Below are positions 53,291 to 61,420 of a stretch of 64,000 nt of DNA, in pieces. The translations under genes and the position numbers were made by a program. The stretch lies in NCBI RefSeq assembly GCF_004365875.1, contig NZ_SODF01000002.1, positions 1,924,971 to 1,988,970 on the forward strand. Direction: 5' to 3'. This DNA comes from Kribbella kalugense (GTDB lineage Bacteria > Actinomycetota > Actinomycetes > Propionibacteriales > Kribbellaceae). Under the pieces are notes generated by a model. It was not told where the DNA came from, did not search any database, and saw nothing but the letters and a program-made list of their open reading frames with translations. The first letter of the stretch is position 1. Each line of letters begins with the position of its first letter.

Positions 53291-54034
53291 GTGATCGCAG
53301 CAGCTCGCATCGACGCCCTGATGAACCAAGGCTGGCCCGCCGCGGACAGCACCGAACTCGACGGCTGGCTGGTCCGCCGCAACGCCGGCGTCACGCTGCG
53401 AGCCAACTCCGTCCTGCCGGCGAGTGCGCCATTCGACCTCGGCAGGGCCTTGGATTACGTGGAAAACCTGTACTCCGCGCACCAGATCGCGCCGTCCTTC
53501 CAGGTTGGTCCGGCGGCGCAGCCCGGCGACCTCGACGACTACCTGGCGGCCCGCGGCTATGAGCTCCGCAACCCGACGCTGGTGATGTGTGCTGAGGTTG
53601 CCGACGTCCTCGCGAACCTGCCCGAGCCGACGACGGCAGTGAATATTTCGTCCGCGCCCGATGACAACTGGATGGACTTCTGGTGGTCCGTCGACGGCCG
53701 CGGCGGATCCGCCGCACAGGCCGCGGCCCGGCAGATCCTCAACCGCGCCCGCGCCCTGTACGCCGTGATCCCGGCCGGCCCGCCGGTCAAGGCCATCGGC
53801 CGCCTCGCCCTGGTCGACGACTGGGCCGGCATCTACTGCCTCGCCGTGGACCCGGGCTACCGCCGGCAAGGCCTCGCCCAGGCGACCATCCACGGTTTGT
53901 TGCAGCAGGCAACAACACTCGGTGTCAACCGCGTCTGGCTCCAGGTCGTCGAGGCCAACGCCCCGGCCCGCGCCCTGTACGACCGCCTAGGCTTCCAAAC
54001 CGTCTCTCGCTACCACTACCGCGTCAGAGCGTGA
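53291..54034 (+). CDS. GNAT-family N-acetyltransferase
   Basis: A 247-residue acetyltransferase with a non-catalytic N-terminal half and a C-terminal GNAT core: AGIYCLAVDPGYRRQGLAQATIHGLL (split; acetyl-CoA loop RRQGLA) and WLQVVEANAPARALYDRLGFQTVSRYHYR. The length and layout resemble two-domain GNATs of unknown substrate. GTG at 53291 starts VIAAARIDALMNQGW; an upstream TTG at 53255 is open but unlikely. Ends overlap the convergent MBL gene by 11 bases. Confidence 0.85.
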   Translation: MIAAARIDALMNQGWPAADSTELDGWLVRRNAGVTLRANSVLPASAPFDLGRALDYVENLYSAHQIAPSFQVGPAAQPGDLDDYLAARGYELRNPTLVMCAEVADVLANLPEPTTAVNISSAPDDNWMDFWWSVDGRGGSAAQAAARQILNRARALYAVIPAGPPVKAIGRLALVDDWAGIYCLAVDPGYRRQGLAQATIHGLLQQATTLGVNRVWLQVVEANAPARALYDRLGFQTVSRYHYRVRA

Positions 54035-54974
54035 CCTGCTGCAGGTGATCGAGGACCATGAACTCCGCGCCGGTTTTCTGCACTGACGTGCGAAGCGGGG
54101 TCAGATCGGTCCAGGGGATGCCGGGGTCGTCGAGGGGTTTGTCGAAGTCGTCCCAGTGGGTGGCGATCACCTTGCGGACCGGCTTGATGGTCCGCAGTAG
54201 GAGATCGGTGATGCCGGGTTCGCCACCGGGAGCCGCGAGTACGACGTCGACCTGAAGACCGCGCAGTGCGTTCGGGTCGAAGTTCGCCGTACTCAGGCTG
54301 AGGATGCGCACGCCGCCGATCGTGATCACGAACGCGAGCGTGCCGCCCTCGACCAGGTCCTCGATCACCTGCGGGCGCTTCGGTACGTCGTACCGGTAGC
54401 CCGGGTACGCGTAGCTGTGCCGCTTGCCGCTGCACGAGTGCAGCGACGGGAACACCTCGATCGTGAAGCCGTCGAAGGGCAGGTATTCGCCGCCGCGGAC
54501 CGGTGAGAGCAGGTCGTTCTGGGTCCGCATCGCGCGGAGAAGGTTGGCGTGGGTCTCGGTGCAGAGCACGGTCGCCTGCGTCTTCTTCGCGACGTACGGT
54601 ACGTCGGCCATGTGGTCGTAGTGCCCGTGGTGGACCAGGATGGCGTCGGCCGTGGTCAGGTGCCGGTCGATCACCTCGGGCTGGATCACCAACTTGGTCT
54701 TCGGATCCGCACCCTCCGGCGTGAACGTCCCGGTCTTGAACCGGGTCAGCCACGGATCGGTCAGTACGACGGTTTGGCCGCACCGGATCTGCCACGCGTG
54801 CGTCCCGAACCAGGTCAGCTCCACCGCCTGCCCGGCCGGGCTCTTTGCCGCGGAGATCGTTGCGGGGCCTGTTGCAGGGATCGTTGCCGCCTCGCCCTGG
54901 CTCTCGAGCCCGATCACGCCGGCCGCCCCGACCGCCGCCGCTCCGGTCAGCATTCCCCTCCGACTCACCTTCAC
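54024..54974 (-). CDS. Tat-exported metallo-beta-lactamase-fold hydrolase
   Basis: A 316-residue enzyme of the UlaG/RomA-like MBL group. The N-terminus SRRGMLTGAAAVGAAG is a twin-arginine signal, so it is exported folded. Zinc ligands are in LVHHGHYDHM (HxHxDH), with VFPSLHS and a C-terminal VIATHWDD. The GTG at 54974 has GAGAGGAG a few bases upstream; a GTG at 54995 is also in frame. Substrates of this class range from N-acyl-phosphatidylethanolamine to lactonised sugars; none is inferred. Divergent from the LysR gene, convergent with the GNAT gene. Confidence 0.85.
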   Translation of the reverse strand: MKVSRRGMLTGAAAVGAAGVIGLESQGEAATIPATGPATISAAKSPAGQAVELTWFGTHAWQIRCGQTVVLTDPWLTRFKTGTFTPEGADPKTKLVIQPEVIDRHLTTADAILVHHGHYDHMADVPYVAKKTQATVLCTETHANLLRAMRTQNDLLSPVRGGEYLPFDGFTIEVFPSLHSCSGKRHSYAYPGYRYDVPKRPQVIEDLVEGGTLAFVITIGGVRILSLSTANFDPNALRGLQVDVVLAAPGGEPGITDLLLRTIKPVRKVIATHWDDFDKPLDDPGIPWTDLTPLRTSVQKTGAEFMVLDHLQQVTL

Positions 54975-55090
54975 CCTGTCTCCTCTCGTCGTCACTGAAC
55001 TTCAGTCAAGGCGAGGGCGAACGGCTCTGTTGAATATGCTCTCAGGCATGAACCGATTGTCTGGAGATATCGCCCCAGGTCAGGCGCACT

Positions 55091-55966
55091 GTGCTGACTG
55101 AACGGCATCTACAGATCTTCATCGCACTCGCCGAAGAGCAGCACTTCGGCGACGCGGCCCGGGTCGTCGGCATCACCCAGCCGCCGCTGTCCCAGGGCCT
55201 TCGTCGTCTCGAGGCCTTGGTCGGCGCCAAGCTCTTCGAACGCGGTGCCGGCCGGGTCGAGCTCACCCCCGCCGGGGTCGCGTTGCTGCCGTACGCGCGC
55301 CGTGCGTTGACCTCGATCGAGGAGCTGCACCAGGCCGCAGTCGCCCGCGATCCGGAGGGTCCGGAGATCAGGCTCGGTCTCGCGCCCGAGGTCCCGCCGT
55401 CGGCCGGTGCCGCGGTGGCCGCGGCGTCGGGCTCGATGATTCCGGGCAGCCGGGTGACGGTGGTGACCGGGCCGACGAGTTCGCTGATCAACCAGGTGAA
55501 CACGGGCCGGCTGACGTTGGCCGCCGTACTGCATCCCGTCGTACTGGATGGGCTGGAAGCCGGGCCGGTTTCGCTGCTCCCGACGTGGGCTCTCGCGCCG
55601 GCCGGCGTGGTGGACGAGGAAGTTGTGGGGTTGCGGCAGCTGAAGGGGCTGCCGATCGCGGTTCGGCCGCGGACGGAGGCTCCGGCGGCCCGCGACCTCT
55701 TCCTGGACACGCTCGCTTTGCATCGTCCGACCGGCGGGACGGTCGTCGTCACTGACGAGCGGGCCGGGTTGGCGATGGCTGCGGCGGGGCAGGCGATCGT
55801 GGTGACGGCGGATCCCGGTTTGACCGCGCAGGGCGTGACGCGGCATCGGCTGGCCGACGATCCGCTGCCGTTGCGGCTCCGGCTCGTCTGGTCCAGGACG
55901 CGTACGCCGTTCCTCCGGCCGAACGACGTGATGGCGCAACTGACGGAAGCGTTGGTGGCCTCGTGA
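55091..55966 (+). CDS. LysR-family transcriptional regulator
   Basis: A 291-residue regulator with the LysR HTH: RHLQIFIALAEEQHFGDAARVVGITQPPLSQGLRRLEALVG (split) and LFERGAGRVELTPAG, then a periplasmic-binding-like effector domain. GTG at 55091. Its TGA overlaps the GTG of the beta-lactamase-like gene by four bases, so the two are translated as a unit. That is unlike the classic ampR/ampC divergent arrangement. Targets beyond its own operon are unknown. Confidence 0.9.
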   Translation: MLTERHLQIFIALAEEQHFGDAARVVGITQPPLSQGLRRLEALVGAKLFERGAGRVELTPAGVALLPYARRALTSIEELHQAAVARDPEGPEIRLGLAPEVPPSAGAAVAAASGSMIPGSRVTVVTGPTSSLINQVNTGRLTLAAVLHPVVLDGLEAGPVSLLPTWALAPAGVVDEEVVGLRQLKGLPIAVRPRTEAPAARDLFLDTLALHRPTGGTVVVTDERAGLAMAAAGQAIVVTADPGLTAQGVTRHRLADDPLPLRLRLVWSRTRTPFLRPNDVMAQLTEALVAS

Positions 55967-56835
55967 ACGCCCGGATCCGCGCGGTCTTCGATGATGCCGG
56001 CGTACGCGGTTGGCTGCATGCGGTCGCGCTGGACGAGCCCGAGTCGACGGTCGAGGTCGACGCGGACGGGATCGTGCCGTTGGCGTCGGTCTACAAGCTG
56101 CCGTTGCTGGCCGGGTTCTGCCGGCTGGTCGATCTCGGCGAGGTGGATCCGCGCGAACGGATCACGCTCGACCCGTCGGCCAAGACCGAGGGGCCGACCG
56201 GGTTGTCGATGTTCGCCGACCCGGTCACGGTGTCGTTGCGGGACCTCGCGCTGTCGATGATGACTGTGTCCGACAACGCCTCGGCGGATGCGCTGCTCGA
56301 CATTGTTGGACTGCGTCGGCTGGCGGGGATGCTGGAGTCGTTCGGTCTGCATCGGACCTGGGTACGGCGGGGGACCGCGGGCAACCTGCGTGATCTACAA
56401 CGCCGTACCAGAACCAACGATCCGGACGCAGCCCTCGCCGTACTCGCAGACAACGACCGAACCGATCCGGCCGGGGTCTACGAAGCCGCCAACGCGTCCG
56501 CGAGCACCGCCCGCGACATGACGCTACTGCTGCAGCGACTGTGGTCAGGCGAGCTCTTGTCGCCCGAACAAACCGACTTCGTCAAGACGACGATGCACCG
56601 GCAAGTCTTCCTCCACCGGCTGGCGTCCGGCTTCCCCCACGACGGCGTACGCGTAGCCGGAAAGACCGGAACCTTCGGCGCCCTACGCCACGAAGTCGGT
56701 GTAGTCACCTTGCCCGGCGGCGAGGCGTTCGCCATCGCCGTCTTCACCCTCGCCGCCCGCGGCGACAACCGCCAACCTCGAGTAGACACCGCCATCGGCC
56801 AAGCCGCCCGCCTAGCCGTCGACCTGCTCCGTTAG
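55963..56835 (+). CDS. Class A beta-lactamase-like serine hydrolase without signal peptide
   Basis: A 290-residue protein of PF13354. The three motifs are present: S42-V-Y-K45 (SxxK), S103-D-N105 (SDN) and K234-T-G236. An omega-loop Glu may be E174 in VYEAANASAS, replacing the usual ExxLN, so acylation may be intact but deacylation is uncertain. The N-terminus MNARIRAVFDDAG shows no Sec, Tat or lipoprotein signal, so the product should remain cytosolic. GTG at 55963 is coupled to the LysR stop. It may be a peptide or ester hydrolase rather than a resistance enzyme. Confidence 0.85.
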   Translation: MNARIRAVFDDAGVRGWLHAVALDEPESTVEVDADGIVPLASVYKLPLLAGFCRLVDLGEVDPRERITLDPSAKTEGPTGLSMFADPVTVSLRDLALSMMTVSDNASADALLDIVGLRRLAGMLESFGLHRTWVRRGTAGNLRDLQRRTRTNDPDAALAVLADNDRTDPAGVYEAANASASTARDMTLLLQRLWSGELLSPEQTDFVKTTMHRQVFLHRLASGFPHDGVRVAGKTGTFGALRHEVGVVTLPGGEAFAIAVFTLAARGDNRQPRVDTAIGQAARLAVDLLR

Positions 56836-57218
56836 ACGATCGCGAACGCCTCGATTTCGAGGAGTACGTCCGGGTGGAAGAGGGCGGCGACCTGGACGGC
56901 GGAGGCGGCTGGTTTGATGCCGGGGACGTACCTGTCGCGGACCGCGCGGACGGCAGGCATGTTCGCCATGTCCGTGACGAAGATGGTCATCTTCGCCACG
57001 TCCTCGAAGGTTGCGCCGGCGGCCGACAGGCAGCGTTCGAGATTCGCGAAGACCTGCTCAGCCTGGGCTCCGGGATCACCGACGCCGACCAGCTGACCGT
57101 CCGGGTCCAGGGCGACCTGGCCGGAGATCGCCACCCACTGCCCGTGACCGGTGACGACATGGCTGTAACCGTTGCCCGGGGCAACTCCGACCGCACGCGG
57201 ATACTCCAGATTGCTCAT
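56832..57218 (-). CDS. RidA/YjgF family protein
   Basis: A 128-residue trimeric deaminase-fold protein that hydrolyses reactive enamine/imine intermediates of PLP enzymes, or a relative. Recognised by VAISGQVALDPDGQLVG, AQAEQVFANLERCLSAAGATFEDVAKM (split) and AVRAVRDRYVPG. The C-terminal Arg of classic RidA (IEIEAVA followed by no R here; LLEIEAFAIV) is replaced near the trimer site, so substrate may differ. ATG at 57218. Convergent overlap with the beta-lactamase-like gene by four bases and divergent from the LacI-DUF6807 gene across its operator. Confidence 0.9.
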   Translation of the reverse strand: MSNLEYPRAVGVAPGNGYSHVVTGHGQWVAISGQVALDPDGQLVGVGDPGAQAEQVFANLERCLSAAGATFEDVAKMTIFVTDMANMPAVRAVRDRYVPGIKPAASAVQVAALFHPDVLLEIEAFAIV

Positions 57219-57246
57219 GCACCAGATATACCCGGACAGGGGTTGA

Positions 57247-57258
57247 GAAACCGGTTTC
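57247..57258. promoter_or_regulatory. LacI-type palindromic operator GAAACCGGTTTC
   Basis: A perfect 12-bp palindrome with central CCGG-type core and GAAA/TTTC arms, the classic LacI-family operator shape. It lies 20 bases upstream of the LacI-DUF6807 start (57279) and 28 bases from the divergent RidA start (57218), so it could autoregulate the fusion gene and control RidA. Confidence 0.7.
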
Positions 57259-57278
57259 CACCGAGGGAGGATACCGGG

Positions 57279-59123
57279 GTGGGCCGGACACCGAAGGACT
57301 CGATCACGATTGCCGATGTCGCACGGGTGGCGGAGGTCTCGCGAGCGACCGTGTCCCGGGTGATGAACGGCCGACTCAGTGTCGCACCCGAGATCGTCGC
57401 ACGGGTGCGGGCCGCCGCGGAGCGGCTCAACTATCGGCCCAGCGATCTCGCCCGCAGCCTGTCCCTCGGCCGGACGAACATGGTCGCGCTGGTGGTCCCC
57501 GACCTCGGCAACCCGCTCTTCCAGCAGATCCTCCGCGGCATCACGAACGCCTCCGCCGCGGCCGGCTACCGAGTCCTGGTCGCCGAGACGGACGAGGACC
57601 CGACCGCCGAGGCGGAGATCGCGATCGAGGCGCGGCGGCGGTGCGACGCGCTGATCATGGTCTCGCCGCGGATGGACGAGGAGCGCCTGCTCGAACTGCT
57701 GCCGCAGGTGCAGCCGGTCATCCTGGTCAACCGGCAAGGCCCGGGAGAGTCGGTGGTGGTCGACTACGGCCGCGCCGTACGGATCGTCGTCGATTATCTG
57801 GTCGGACTGGGTCATCGGCGGCTCGCGTTCCTGTCCGGTCCGGCGGCCAGTGCGTCCAACATGCTGCGACTACGGGCCCTCGAGGTCGCCGAGCGCGAGA
57901 TCCCGGGGCTGGAGCTCGTCCGGCTCGAGTGCGGTCGGTCGATCGAGGACGGGTACGCCGCGGTTGAACGAGTACTCGAATCGCATGTGACCGCGGTGGT
58001 CGCGTTCAACGACCTGGTCGCGTTCGGCTTGCTGGCCAGGCTCAACGAGGTCGGTGTCGCCGTACCCGCTGATCTGTCCGTGACCGGGATGGATGACATC
58101 GGGCTGGCGCGGTTCGCCGTACCTTCGCTGACGACGGTTCGCGTGCCGCAGAAGGATCTCGGCGAGTTGGCGTGGCGGCGCTTGCATGCGGTGATCGCTG
58201 CGCCGAACGGCGACGCCGACGCCGTACCCGAGCTGCGGCTGGCGGTGCGGGCGAGCACCGGGCCGGTGCCACAGGAGCCACGACTGCAGGAAGGCGCGAC
58301 GGCTGGTCGCATCGAGTGGCAGCAGCAGGGCGACATCTTTGTGCTCGGGAGTGATGCGGGCCTGCTGGCGCGGTACGAGTTCGGTCGACGGATGCCGCAA
58401 GTACACGCACCGCGGCCGTACCTGCACCCGATCCGCACCCTCGGCGGCCACCCGCTGACCGAGGTCAGCCCGGTCGACCACCGTCATCACTACGGACTCT
58501 CGCTCGCCGTCGCGCAGGTCAACGACACCTCGCATTGGGGCGGCCGCACCTTCGTCCGCGGCCAAGGCCCGACCCTGCTGACGAACCACGGCCAGCAACG
58601 AAGCCGCGGGGTCACCGTCAACGAACGCGAGCTGATCGACGACATCACCTGGTACGACGAACAGGGCCGGCCGCAGCTAGTCGAGCGCCGTCGTCTCGTC
58701 GGCGGACTCAAAGCTGGCGGCTGGCGACTCGACTGGCACAGCGTGCTGACCGCCCGCTACGGGTCCGTGCAGATCGACAGCCCGGCGACGACCGGCCGAC
58801 CCGGCGCCGGGTACGGCGGAATCTTCTGGCGACTGCCGTCCGCGGCGACGACCGTGTTCAGTGCCGACGGTAAAGGCCTCGGCTCAACAAGCCCTTGGCT
58901 CGCCTTCGTACAAGGTGATGCGACCTTGCTGCTGGCCCAGCTTGGTGACGTCCGACCGTGGTTCGTCCGCGTCGAGGAGTTCGTCGGTGCAGGCCCGTCA
59001 CTCGCGTGGGACAGGCCGCTGACCCTGCAACCCAATCAAGAACTGGCGTTGTCGCTGACCGCTCTCTTGCTGGATCGGCCGGTCGACCTCGCTGAGGCTA
59101 GAACGTTGGCAGCCCAGTTGTAG
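57279..59123 (+). CDS. LacI-family regulator fused to PmoA-like DUF6807 domain
   Basis: A 614-residue two-part protein. Residues 1 to about 335 are a complete LacI repressor: HTH TIADVARVAEVSRATVSRVMNGRLSV, hinge YRPSDLARSLSLGRTN and a sensor domain from MVALVVPDLGNPLFQQIL to VTGMDDIGLARFAVPSLTTV. Residues about 345-610 match the PmoA-like family (DUF6807): RPYLHPIRTLGGHPLTEVSP, DHRHHYGLSLAVAQVNDTSHWGG and WLAFVQGDATLLL. DUF6807 proteins occur as free genes in carbohydrate-degradation clusters, so the fusion suggests a sensor or enzyme tied to a regulator. GTG at 57279 with GAGGGAGG upstream. Overlaps the convergent thiG end by 26 bases. Confidence 0.85.
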   Translation: MGRTPKDSITIADVARVAEVSRATVSRVMNGRLSVAPEIVARVRAAAERLNYRPSDLARSLSLGRTNMVALVVPDLGNPLFQQILRGITNASAAAGYRVLVAETDEDPTAEAEIAIEARRRCDALIMVSPRMDEERLLELLPQVQPVILVNRQGPGESVVVDYGRAVRIVVDYLVGLGHRRLAFLSGPAASASNMLRLRALEVAEREIPGLELVRLECGRSIEDGYAAVERVLESHVTAVVAFNDLVAFGLLARLNEVGVAVPADLSVTGMDDIGLARFAVPSLTTVRVPQKDLGELAWRRLHAVIAAPNGDADAVPELRLAVRASTGPVPQEPRLQEGATAGRIEWQQQGDIFVLGSDAGLLARYEFGRRMPQVHAPRPYLHPIRTLGGHPLTEVSPVDHRHHYGLSLAVAQVNDTSHWGGRTFVRGQGPTLLTNHGQQRSRGVTVNERELIDDITWYDEQGRPQLVERRRLVGGLKAGGWRLDWHSVLTARYGSVQIDSPATTGRPGAGYGGIFWRLPSAATTVFSADGKGLGSTSPWLAFVQGDATLLLAQLGDVRPWFVRVEEFVGAGPSLAWDRPLTLQPNQELALSLTALLLDRPVDLAEARTLAAQL

Positions 59124-59871
59124 GCGACGACGCTAGCGCCGACTGCCAACGACGCGGGACCCGGCCGGCAAGCCGTGCGTTCCGGCCCGCGGACACGGCG
59201 TCGCGCATCGCGGCAGCCATCAGGGCCGGCTTCTCCGCGCGGGTGACCGGGGTCGCGAGCATGACCGCGTCGCAGCCCAGCTCCATCGCGAGCGCCGCGT
59301 CACTCGCCGTACCGATGCCGGCGTCGACGATCACCGGAACGTTGGCCGCTTCGGCGATCAGCGCGAGGTTGTGCGGGTTGCGAATGCCGAGTGCGGAACC
59401 GATTGGTGCGGCCAACGGCATCACCGCCGCACAGCCTGCCTGCTCGAGTCGCCGGGCCAGGATCGGGTCGTCGTTCGTGTACGGCAGCACGGTGAAACCG
59501 TCGGCCACCAAGGCTTCCACGGCATCGAGCAGCTCGAACGGGTCCGGCAGCAAAAGGTGGTCGTCGGCAACAACCTCGACCTTGATCAGGTCGGTGCCCA
59601 ACGCCTCGCGGGCCAGCTTCGCGGTCAGCACGGCCTCGGCCGCGGTGTGACAACCGGCCGTGTTCGGCAGTACCTCGATGCCGTGCTTCTTGAGTACGTC
59701 GAGCACCGAGCCCTCATGACCGGTGCCGAGCCGGCGCATCGCGACCGTGGTCAATTGGGTGCCGGAGGCAATCAATGCCTCCTCCATCACTTCCAGGTTG
59801 GCCGAACCGCCGGTCCCCATGATGAGTCGCGACGTGTACGTTCGTCCGCCGAGCTCCAGTGGATCGTCCAT
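59098..59871 (-). CDS. thiG: Thiazole synthase
   Basis: Forms the thiazole phosphate of thiamine from deoxyxylulose 5-phosphate, dehydroglycine and sulfur carried by ThiS. The TIM-barrel protein has 257 residues. The Schiff-base lysine is in TDLIKVEVVADDHLLLPDPF; TSRLIMGTGGSANLEVMEEAL and the phosphate-binding VIVDAGIGTASDAALAMELGCDAVM (in part) are conserved. ATG at 59871, one base from the thiS stop. It is under the TPP riboswitch upstream of thiS. The rest of the thiamine pathway is not in the window. Confidence 0.95.
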   Translation of the reverse strand: MDDPLELGGRTYTSRLIMGTGGSANLEVMEEALIASGTQLTTVAMRRLGTGHEGSVLDVLKKHGIEVLPNTAGCHTAAEAVLTAKLAREALGTDLIKVEVVADDHLLLPDPFELLDAVEALVADGFTVLPYTNDDPILARRLEQAGCAAVMPLAAPIGSALGIRNPHNLALIAEAANVPVIVDAGIGTASDAALAMELGCDAVMLATPVTRAEKPALMAAAMRDAVSAGRNARLAGRVPRRWQSALASSPTTGLPTF

Positions 59872-59872
59872 C

Positions 59873-60076
59873 TCAGCCTCCTTGCGTCGCGCTGACGATC
59901 TCGACCCGGTCGCCCGGCTGCAACGCTGTCCGCGCCCACTCGGCCTTGGTCAGCACGTTCTGATTCACCGCGACCGCGATCCCGGTGGTGCGATCGGAGT
60001 ACTCCGTGATCAGCTCAGCCACCGACTTGCCGGGCGGTACGTCGATCGCCGTACCGTTCACCCAGACCGATTCCAC
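59873..60076 (-). CDS. thiS: Sulfur carrier protein ThiS
   Basis: A 67-residue ubiquitin-like carrier ending in the required Gly-Gly (SATQGG), which is adenylylated and converted to thiocarboxylate to deliver sulfur to ThiG. VWVNGTAIDVPPGKSVAELI and ALQPGDRVEIVSA are family-typical. GTG at 60076; its AGGGAGAG ribosome-binding site is the 3' end of the TPP riboswitch, so ligand binding can hide it. Forms an operon with thiG. Confidence 0.93.
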   Translation of the reverse strand: MESVWVNGTAIDVPPGKSVAELITEYSDRTTGIAVAVNQNVLTKAEWARTALQPGDRVEIVSATQGG

Positions 60077-60082
60077 GCTTCT

Positions 60083-60334
60083 CTCCCTACGCCGGAATTA
60101 CCCGATTCAGGTCCGGAGGGTGTCTGAGGACCCTGAGCCTACTGCGCGGCACTCGACGGGCACCTCGCCGCACTGGAGGGAAGGCCGCGATGCTCCGCAT
60201 CGAGACCTTCCCTCCAGCACGCCGAGGCACTCCGCCGAGCACCTGCTCGCTACGGCTCAGGGTCCTCAGACACCCTCCAACGGTCGGTGACGGCCCAGTC
60301 ACCCTCTCAGCCCACTCCTGCAAGCTCCCGCGGA
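60083..60334 (-). ncRNA. TPP riboswitch (THI element) with long insertion
   Basis: In the minus-strand leader of thiS-thiG. The 5' half has GCGGGAGC and GGGCTGAGAGGG, containing the conserved CTGAGA (on the plus strand 60302-60310 is CCCTCTCAG). The 3' half reads ACCTGAATCGGGTAATTCC then GGCGTAGGGAG, matching the thi-box ACCTGA...GGGTAAT...CCGGCG.AGGGA core. A TATAGT -10 element at 60347-60342 puts the transcription start near 60335. Between the halves, after GACCGTTG, a 164-bp palindromic element is inserted. The end of the aptamer overlaps the thiS ribosome-binding site, consistent with translational control. Confidence 0.85.
60115..60278. repeat. 164-bp palindromic element with 25-bp perfect terminal inverted repeats
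   Basis: The arm 60115-60139 (starts GGAGGGTGTCTGAGGACCCT) is the exact reverse complement of 60254-60278. The interior continues imperfectly self-complementary: 60173-60184 (CTGGAGGGAAGG) pairs with 60206-60217, and CGATGC (60188-60193) with GCATCG (60197-60202) around a three-base loop centred near 60195. The entire unit can fold into a single long hairpin. It lies inside the TPP riboswitch and may be a MITE- or REP-like insertion or an expanded stem; I saw no target-site duplication. Confidence 0.8.
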
Positions 60335-60374
60335 CCTCTCGACTATAGCCTCTCAATCAGCTGAGGCGGTTATC

Positions 60375-61415
60375 GTGACCGGGGAGGGGAGCGCGTTGGC
60401 GAAGCGGGTTGCGATCTCGGACGTGGCTGCTCGGGCCGGGGTGAGTCCGACGACGGTTTCGCACGTGCTGTCCGGGCGGCGGCATGTGTCGGAGGTGACG
60501 CGGGCCAGGGTGCGGTCGGTGATGGACGAGCTGGGCTGGGAACCGAACCAGCTGGCGCGCAGCCTGCGGATGCAGCGGACCCAGACGATCGCGCTGATCG
60601 TGCCGGACATCACCAACCCGTTCTACCCGTCGGTCGCGCGCGGGCTGCTCGACGTGGTGACCGAGCCCGGATACCAGGTGCTGATCGGGAACACCGATGG
60701 CTCGTCGCAGGCCGAGCGGGACCTGGTCGCGCGAATGGTGACTCGCAGTGTCGACGCGATGGTGTTCGCCGGCTACTACAGCAAGGCGAGCGACGTGACG
60801 GCCGCCGTCGAGGCGGGGATCCCGGTGGCACTGATGGGCGGGCGGCGAGCCTCGCCGGGGATCGACGTACTGTCCTCCGACGATCTCGCTGCAGGGGAGA
60901 TCGCGACGCGCTACCTGATCGGCCGCGGCTATCACCGGATCGGGTTCATCACCGGACCCTCCGGGGACGGTCCGCCGGCCGATCGCGTGAAGGGCTACCG
61001 GCGCGCGCTGACCTCGGCCGGGCTGCGGTTCAACAGCCAGCTGATCGTCCGTGAGGAGTTCTCCCGCGCCGGCGGTACGGCGGGGTTGCAGAAGCTGCTC
61101 GAATTGCGGAAGCCGCCGCGGGCTGTGTTGTGTACGAACGACATGGTCGCGATCGGTGCTCTCGATGTGGCTCGGGCTCGCGGCCTTCGCGTTCCCGACG
61201 ACCTTGCCGTGATGGGTTTCGACGACATCGAGGCCGCCGCGCTGATCTCGCCGGCGTTGACCACGATCGCGGGCGATCCGCGCGAGCAGGGTCGCGCGGT
61301 CGGCCGGGTCCTGCTGGGCAGGCTGGAGGAGACGGGCAGGCTGGAGGGGACGGCCGCCAGCCTGCCGCAGCGCATTCTGTTCGCGCCTTCCGTCGTACCG
61401 CGGGAATCTGCCTAA
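60375..61415 (+). CDS. LacI-family transcriptional regulator
   Basis: A 346-residue repressor with HTH VAISDVAARAGVSPTTVSHVLSGRRHVSEVTRARV (in part), hinge NQLARSLRMQRTQ and a sensor domain from IALIVPDITNPFYPSVARG to LAVMGFDDIEAAALISPALTTI. GTG at 60375 (TTG at 60399 is another option). It is convergent with the secreted glycoside hydrolase gene, five bases apart at their ends, so control of that gene would be in trans. Divergent from the thiS leader. The inducer is presumably a sugar. Confidence 0.9.
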   Translation: MTGEGSALAKRVAISDVAARAGVSPTTVSHVLSGRRHVSEVTRARVRSVMDELGWEPNQLARSLRMQRTQTIALIVPDITNPFYPSVARGLLDVVTEPGYQVLIGNTDGSSQAERDLVARMVTRSVDAMVFAGYYSKASDVTAAVEAGIPVALMGGRRASPGIDVLSSDDLAAGEIATRYLIGRGYHRIGFITGPSGDGPPADRVKGYRRALTSAGLRFNSQLIVREEFSRAGGTAGLQKLLELRKPPRAVLCTNDMVAIGALDVARARGLRVPDDLAVMGFDDIEAAALISPALTTIAGDPREQGRAVGRVLLGRLEETGRLEGTAASLPQRILFAPSVVPRESA

Positions 61416-61420
61416 AGCTT

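Noticed and set aside
55963..56835. Antibiotic-resistance beta-lactamase
   Set aside because: Motifs are present but no export signal and no standard omega-loop ExxLN, so a resistance call is not justified.
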